Assembly (NCBI GenBank): GCA_003695015.1
Contig: RFJD01000148.1
Coordinates: 1 to 8,617 of the forward strand
Direction: 5' to 3'
DNA length: 8,617 bases
Source of the DNA: Verrucomicrobiota bacterium
GTDB lineage: Bacteria; Verrucomicrobiota; Verrucomicrobiia; Limisphaerales; J093
In this document: positions 4,632 to 8,617 of the stretch, piece after piece
Layout of the letters: the number at the start of each line of letters is the position of its first letter
Numbering within the stretch: the first letter of the stretch is position 1
The notes under the pieces: generated by a model
Databases searched by the model: none
The model's input: only the letters and a program-made list of their open reading frames with translations
Told to the model about the DNA's origin: nothing
Translations under genes and position numbers: made by a program

Positions 4632-7232
4632 TCAGCCGAACAGATCGAGTTGTTCGGGCGGTTCGAGTTCGCGCAGCGTCTCCCGCTCGGCCCGGTGGCG
4701 GCGCAGGCGGCGCGGTTTGCCCTCGGGCGTCAGTTCGGCCTGTTCGAGGTTGGCGAGGATGACCTTGGCCCGCTCGATGACCGGTTTGGGCACGCCAGCC
4801 AGCCGGGCCACCTGCAGGCCGTAGCTCTTGTCGGCCCCGCCCTCGACGATCTTGTGCAGGAAGACGATCTGGTCGTTCCACTCGCGGACGGCGACGTTGA
4901 AGTTGGCGACGCGGGGCAGGCGTCCGGCCAGCTCGGTCAGTTCGTGGTAATGGGTGGCGAAGAGGGTCAGGGCGCCGACCTGGTTGTGGAGGTGCTCGAC
5001 GATGCTCCACGCGAGGCTGAGGCCGTCGAAGGTGCTGGTCCCGCGGCCGACCTCGTCGAGGATGATCAGGCTGCGCCGGGTGGCGTGGTGGAGGATGTTG
5101 GCGGTCTCGCTCATCTCGACCATGAAGGTGGACTGGCCGCGGGCGAGGTCGTCGCTGGCGCCGATGCGGGTGAAGATGCGGTCCAGCAGGTCGATGCGGG
5201 CGGAGGCGGCCGGGATGTAGCAGCCGGCATGGGCCAGCAGGGCCAGGAGGGCGACCTGCCGGATGTAGGTGCTCTTGCCGGCCATGTTGGGGCCGGTGAT
5301 GAGCATGATCTGGCAGCCGTCCACCGCCATGTCGGTGTCGTTGGGCACGAACCGCTGGTCCACCATGGTCTGTTCGAGGACCGGATGCCGCCCTTCGCGG
5401 ATGATCAGGCGGCCCTCGTCCCCCACCTCGGGAGGGCGGTAGTCGTGGAGCCGGGCGGTTTCGGCCCAGCCGGCCAGCACGTCCAGCTCGCCCAGCGCCC
5501 GGGCCGTTTCCTGGATGGCTTTCAACCGCCCGAGCACCTCCTCCCGCAACCGGTGGAACAGCTCCTGCTCGAGCTTCACCGCCCGTTCCTCGGCGCCGAG
5601 GATCTTGGCCTCCATCTCCTTGAGGGCCGGCGTGATGTAGCGTTCGCCGTTGGCGATGGTCTGCTTGCGGACGTAGTCGGCCGGCACTTTGTCGAGGTTG
5701 GCCTTGGTGACCTCGATGAAATAGCCGAAGACCGAGTTGAACCGGATCTTCAGGGAGGCGATGCCCGTCCGCTCGATTTCCTGCTGCTGCAGCCGCACGA
5801 TCCAGTCCTTCCCCTCCCGCGAGGCGCGCCGCAGTTCGTCCAGTTCCGGGTCGAACCCGTCCCGGATGACCCCGCCGTCGCGCAACACGGCCGGCGGTTC
5901 ATCGACCAAGCCCCGGTTGAGCAGGTCCACCAGCTCGGGCAACGGATGCAGTTGCGCGGCCAGCCGGGCCAGCAATCCGGCCCCCTCCCCGCCGGCGGCC
6001 GGTCCGGCGGCGCCCTCTCCGGGCGGTTGTTCTTCGAACAGGGTCGTCTCCCGGACGGCCGGCGCGGGCGGGGGCAGCCGTTCGAGCCGCTCGCGCAAAC
6101 CGGGGACCTGTTCGAGCGCGATCCGCAGAGCCAGCAGGTCGCGCGGACCGCCGCTGCCGGCGCTCAACCGCCCCAGGGTCCGCTCGAGGTCCCGCACCTC
6201 GGCCAGCGCCTCCCGGAACGCGTCCAGCTCGGCCGGGTGTTCGAGCCAGGTTTGGATGGCGTCCTGCCGGGCGCGGATGGCCGCGATGTCGGCCAACGGC
6301 CGGGCCAGCCAGTCCCGCAACCGCCGCGCCCCCATCGGCGTGACGGTGCGATTCACCGCGCCGTAGAGACAGGCCTGCCGGGGACTGTCCCGATGCAACG
6401 GCTGGAGCACCTCGAGGTTGCGCAACGTGGCGGCGTCCAGGATGAGGTGGTCGGTGGTCTCGTAGTACTGCAGCCCGGTGACGTGCCGCAGTTCCCGGCG
6501 CAGTTCCTGCCGGAGGTAATGGACCACCGCGCCGGCCGCCCCCACCGCCGCCGGATGCCCCCGCAAGCCGAAGCCGTCCAGCGTCGCCACCCCCAGATGT
6601 TCCCGCAGGGCGAACTCCCCCTGCTCGGGCGTGAACACCCAGTCCTCGTGGTCATTGATCAGGCTGAAGGCCGGTTGCAACAACCGCCGCAACTCGGTCT
6701 GGCCGGCCGGGAGGATCAATTCCGCCGGCCGGAGCCGTTCCAGTTCCGCCAACAAGGCCGCCTCGCCCCGCACCTCGGTGGCCTTGAACTCGCCGGTCGT
6801 CAGGTCCAACACCGCCAGCCCGTACACGCCGCCGGCCGCGGTCACCGCCCCCAGATAGTTGTTCCGCTCCGCCGCCAGCATCCGCTCGTCGAAATGGGCC
6901 CCCGGACTGAGGATCTGGGTGACCTCCCGTTTGACCAGCTTGCCCGGACGCGCCTCCTCGATCTGGTCGCAGATGGCCACCCGCCGGCCGGCTCGCAGCA
7001 GGCGGCCGATGTAGCCGTTGGCGGCGTGGTAGGGGATGCCGCACATCGGCACGTCGCCCCGCTTGGTGAGGGCCACGTTGAGGAGCTGCGCCCCCACCTT
7101 GGCGTCGTCCATGAACATCTCGTAGAAGTCCCCCAGACGGAACAACAACAACGTCCCGGGCGGCAGTTCGCTCTTGATCCGGCGATACTGCGCCATCATC
7201 GGGGTGAGGTTGCGCTGGCCTTTGGACGCCAT
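4632..7232 (-). CDS. mutS: DNA mismatch repair protein MutS
   Basis: MutS recognises base mismatches and small loops and, with MutL, starts post-replicative repair. The 866-residue length is typical of bacterial MutS1. Near the start, LTPMMAQYRRIKSE and LLLFRLGDFYEMF carry the mismatch-reading Phe-Tyr-Glu (36-38). Connector, lever and clamp regions follow, including ERYITPALKEMEAKILGAEE. The ATPase shows a Walker A GPNMAGKST with Lys653, the STFMVEMSET segment (701-710), a Walker B IILDEVGRGTSTFDG with Asp726-Glu727, and FATHYHEL (758-765). The protein ends in QLDLF (861-865), which matches the consensus for binding the replication sliding clamp. A Gly/Ala/Pro/Glu-rich insert at about 385-420 in the lever region is absent from the E. 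coli protein as I remember it. The ATG at 7230-7232 fits the usual short N-terminus. thiG follows 76 bp downstream on the same strand. Confidence 0.97.
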   Translation of the reverse strand: MASKGQRNLTPMMAQYRRIKSELPPGTLLLFRLGDFYEMFMDDAKVGAQLLNVALTKRGDVPMCGIPYHAANGYIGRLLRAGRRVAICDQIEEARPGKLVKREVTQILSPGAHFDERMLAAERNNYLGAVTAAGGVYGLAVLDLTTGEFKATEVRGEAALLAELERLRPAELILPAGQTELRRLLQPAFSLINDHEDWVFTPEQGEFALREHLGVATLDGFGLRGHPAAVGAAGAVVHYLRQELRRELRHVTGLQYYETTDHLILDAATLRNLEVLQPLHRDSPRQACLYGAVNRTVTPMGARRLRDWLARPLADIAAIRARQDAIQTWLEHPAELDAFREALAEVRDLERTLGRLSAGSGGPRDLLALRIALEQVPGLRERLERLPPPAPAVRETTLFEEQPPGEGAAGPAAGGEGAGLLARLAAQLHPLPELVDLLNRGLVDEPPAVLRDGGVIRDGFDPELDELRRASREGKDWIVRLQQQEIERTGIASLKIRFNSVFGYFIEVTKANLDKVPADYVRKQTIANGERYITPALKEMEAKILGAEERAVKLEQELFHRLREEVLGRLKAIQETARALGELDVLAGWAETARLHDYRPPEVGDEGRLIIREGRHPVLEQTMVDQRFVPNDTDMAVDGCQIMLITGPNMAGKSTYIRQVALLALLAHAGCYIPAASARIDLLDRIFTRIGASDDLARGQSTFMVEMSETANILHHATRRSLIILDEVGRGTSTFDGLSLAWSIVEHLHNQVGALTLFATHYHELTELAGRLPRVANFNVAVREWNDQIVFLHKIVEGGADKSYGLQVARLAGVPKPVIERAKVILANLEQAELTPEGKPRRLRRHRAERETLRELEPPEQLDLFG

Positions 7233-7330
7233 GCGGCCGCCGATGGTGGGCCAAAGCCCCGAACGCGAAAAGCCCTTTGCCGAACCGGGCGGACAAGGCC
7301 CGTAGCCGCCGACGTCAGGAGGCGGGGGCG

Positions 7331-7360
7331 GAAGGGTGATGAGTTGAAGGGTGATGAGTT
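7331..7360. repeat. 15-bp perfect tandem duplication
   Basis: GAAGGGTGATGAGTT occurs twice without interruption (7331-7345 and 7346-7360). It lies about 100 bp upstream of the mutS start, in the stretch that should hold its promoter or leader. It could be a duplicated binding site or a slippage product. Confidence 0.9.
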
Positions 7361-7453
7361 AAAGAGGAAGGGGAGCCGGCCGCGGTCCGCCCGGGTCAAG
7401 CTGATGCCCCTGTCGCCCATGGGCTGCGGGCATCTTGTCTGCCCTCCCCATCC

Positions 7454-7489
7454 CCTCTGCGTCTTCGCGCCCTTGCCTCTTTGCGTTCA
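7454..7489. repeat. degenerate pyrimidine-rich TTTGCG-type repeat
   Basis: The segment reads as short related words (CTCTGCGT, CTTCGCGC, CTCTTTGCGTT) spaced by about 8-15 bases. Similar strings built from CTTTGCGTC and CTTTGCGC words recur between genes in many bacterial genomes, as far as I remember. No function is established from this sequence. Confidence 0.45.
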
Positions 7490-7528
7490 CCCCCGGCCAC
7501 CGCAGGCTGGGAGCCGGCACCACACTGC

Positions 7529-7599
7529 TTTTTTGGACTGCGCCGGCCCTCCGGCGCTTTGGAAAGCGGTCCCGTGGCCGCGGGACCGCGCTCAAAAAA
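7529..7599. repeat. palindromic element with nested hairpins and T6/A6 ends
   Basis: The ends are inverted: TTTTTTG (7529-7535) and CAAAAAA (7593-7599). Inside are two perfect hairpins side by side, GCGCCGG/CCGGCGC (7540-7546 and 7551-7557, four-base loop) and GCGGTCCCG/CGGGACCGC (7566-7574 and 7581-7589, six-base loop). The T-runs lie before, not after, the hairpins on both strands, which argues against an ordinary intrinsic terminator. The organisation resembles REP/BIME-like or small non-autonomous mobile elements. A similar motif (TTTGGACTGCG... CGCTTTGG) is remembered from intergenic regions of Verrucomicrobiota, unverified here. Confidence 0.65.
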
Positions 7600-7682
7600 C
7601 GAACGCGTTCATCCGCCCCCCTTCTCCCACGGTCACCCTCGCGGCGAAGCAGGCCGGAAGCCTGAACCACATCCGGGCCGAC

Positions 7683-8617
7683 TCAGCTCCGCGTCACGTG
7701 CAGGCCGGTCCGGGACACCGAGAACCGCACGAACCGCGCCCGGGCATTGGGCGGACGGGCGGTCAGCTCCTGCCGGATTCGCCGCGCCGCCTCGGCGTCC
7801 TTGGCGAACATCAACAGAAACCCGCCCCCGCCGGCGCCCAGCAGCTTCGCCGCATCCACCCAGTCGGCGATCCGATCCAAGATGGCCTGCACCTCGGGCG
7901 GGTTGGTGCCGCTGTCCAAGGCTTGGTTCAACCGCCAACTGGCCCGGACCGCCGCCGACACCCGGCTCGCGTCGCCCCGCTGGAGGGCGTCGAACGTCGC
8001 GCCCGCGTTGGCGGCGATGGCGGCGATCAACTCCAGGTGCCGCGGCGAATTCAGAAAGATGCCCCGGACGATCTCGGCCAGGATGTTCTTCGCCATGCGG
8101 GTAATGCCGGTGTAGTAGAGCAGGCTGGTCTCGTCGGCGATGGCCGTTTCCAGCAGATGGTCCGGCACCCAGCGCAGCGTCGGGGTTTGGTCGAGCCCGG
8201 GCGCGGTTTCGATGAGCTTGATCCCCCGGAACAATCCGCCGCCCTGATCCTGCCAGCCGCCGCCGGTGGTGAGCATTTGTTCCAACGCCAGGGTGCGCCG
8301 GAACAGGGTGTGGCGGTCCCAGCCCAGCCCGCACAGGTCCGACAACGTGCCCAACACCGTGGCGGCCAGGATGCTGCTGGTGCCCAGACCCGAACCCTTG
8401 GGCACCGCCGCCAGCAACGACAGCTCGATCCCGCCGCCGAAAGCCTCCAGCCGCTCGCGCAACGCCGGGGGCGCGTCCGGCGAACCGAACTCCGGCAGGA
8501 ACCCCGCCAGCGCCAACGCCGCCCGGGCCACCGAAAAGGCGCTGCCCGGATCGTCGTAACGGGCCAGTTCCTCGCAGGTCGTGATTTCCTCGGTCGCGCC
8601 GAGGTCGATCGACCGCA
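7683..8617 (-). CDS. fucokinase-type GHMP kinase, C-terminal part (runs off window)
   Basis: The frame is open from the window edge to the TGA at 7683-7685, giving 310 visible residues; the N-terminal part lies beyond base 8617. It begins with RSIDLGATEEIT and YDDPGSAFSVARAALALAGF. It then has the GHMP kinase phosphate-binding loop PKGSGLGTSSILAA (72-85 of the visible part), EQMLTTGGGWQDQGGG with the expected catalytic Asp-Gln region (near 123-124), and a C-terminal glycine-rich LLGAGGGGFLLMF. The GGGWQDQ pattern and flanking segments fit the kinase half of L-fucokinase, or of the bifunctional fucokinase/L-fucose-1-phosphate guanylyltransferase, better than heptose 7-phosphate kinase. The reaction would be ATP-dependent phosphorylation of L-fucose at C1 in the GDP-fucose salvage route. 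Whether a guanylyltransferase domain is fused cannot be seen. Substrate is inferred by family resemblance only. It shares strand with mutS but is separated from it by 450 bp, so co-transcription is uncertain. Confidence 0.85.
   Translation of the reverse strand, partial: RSIDLGATEEITTCEELARYDDPGSAFSVARAALALAGFLPEFGSPDAPPALRERLEAFGGGIELSLLAAVPKGSGLGTSSILAATVLGTLSDLCGLGWDRHTLFRRTLALEQMLTTGGGWQDQGGGLFRGIKLIETAPGLDQTPTLRWVPDHLLETAIADETSLLYYTGITRMAKNILAEIVRGIFLNSPRHLELIAAIAANAGATFDALQRGDASRVSAAVRASWRLNQALDSGTNPPEVQAILDRIADWVDAAKLLGAGGGGFLLMFAKDAEAARRIRQELTARPPNARARFVRFSVSRTGLHVTRS

Larger units (their letters stand above)
7233..7682. other. 450-bp non-coding stretch rich in repeats
   Basis: No believable gene lies between the mutS start and the end of the fucokinase gene. 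Upstream of mutS (7233-7330) the sequence is GC-rich and has no clear promoter. Beyond it are a 15-bp tandem duplication (7331-7360), a pyrimidine-rich degenerate repeat (7454-7489) and a compact element with nested inverted repeats (7529-7599), each listed separately. The open frames that cross it give low-complexity Arg/Pro/Ser-rich products and are rejected. The mutS promoter is expected here on the minus strand, but I cannot place it. Confidence 0.6.

Noticed and set aside
3362..4762. Plus-strand 466-residue frame
   Set aside because: It runs antisense through thiG and the end of mutS; Gly/His/Arg/Val-rich low-complexity product typical of the opposite strand of high-GC genes.
7529..7599. 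Intrinsic terminator of the fucokinase gene
   Set aside because: The hairpins are strong, but on the minus strand the T-run precedes them and A-rich sequence follows, so there is no U-tract in the right place.
7481..8104. Plus-strand 207-residue frame
   Set aside because: Antisense to the kinase gene and across the repeat region; Arg/Pro/Ser-rich, no motifs.

Overview
The window is GC-rich bacterial DNA with two opposing blocks of genes. The best guess for the source is a member of the Verrucomicrobiota (Limisphaerales/Pedosphaerales-like). That guess rests on three things: the high GC, a MauE-like membrane protein next to a bacterial PIG-V-type glycosyltransferase, and palindromic or low-complexity intergenic repeats of a kind remembered from that phylum. 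No 16S rRNA or other decisive marker is present, so the assignment is tentative.

Left block (plus strand, 1-3387). The window opens inside an array of 13-bp tandem repeats (1-104). After a leader come three closely spaced genes. The first encodes a 535-residue membrane protein with a MauE/DoxX-like N-terminal bundle carrying a Cys-Gly-Cys motif, a large predicted extracytoplasmic domain and a C-terminal membrane anchor (277-1884). The second is a 50-codon gene for a predicted secreted, cysteine-containing peptide with a good ribosome binding site (1898-2050). The third is a multi-spanning PIG-V/GT-C-like glycosyltransferase whose possible GTG start overlaps the peptide gene's stop (about 2047-3387). 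The spacing suggests one transcript. A redox-type membrane protein, a small cysteine peptide and a membrane glycosyltransferase together are the least explained and most interesting content here.

Centre (3388-3754). This is a convergent intergenic region with no convincing gene but with two inverted-repeat structures.

Right block (minus strand, 8617-3755). Read in transcription order, it holds the C-terminal part of a fucokinase-type GHMP kinase running off the window edge, a 450-bp non-coding stretch, a complete mutS (DNA mismatch repair ATPase) and thiG (thiazole synthase for thiamine). mutS and thiG are about 76 bp apart and probably co-transcribed, though their functions are unrelated. 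The non-coding stretch contains a 15-bp tandem duplication, a degenerate TTTGCG-type repeat and a compact element with nested inverted repeats.

By eye the right block is more GC-rich, especially at third codon positions, than the left block. The right block looks like conserved housekeeping chromosome and the left block like accessory content.
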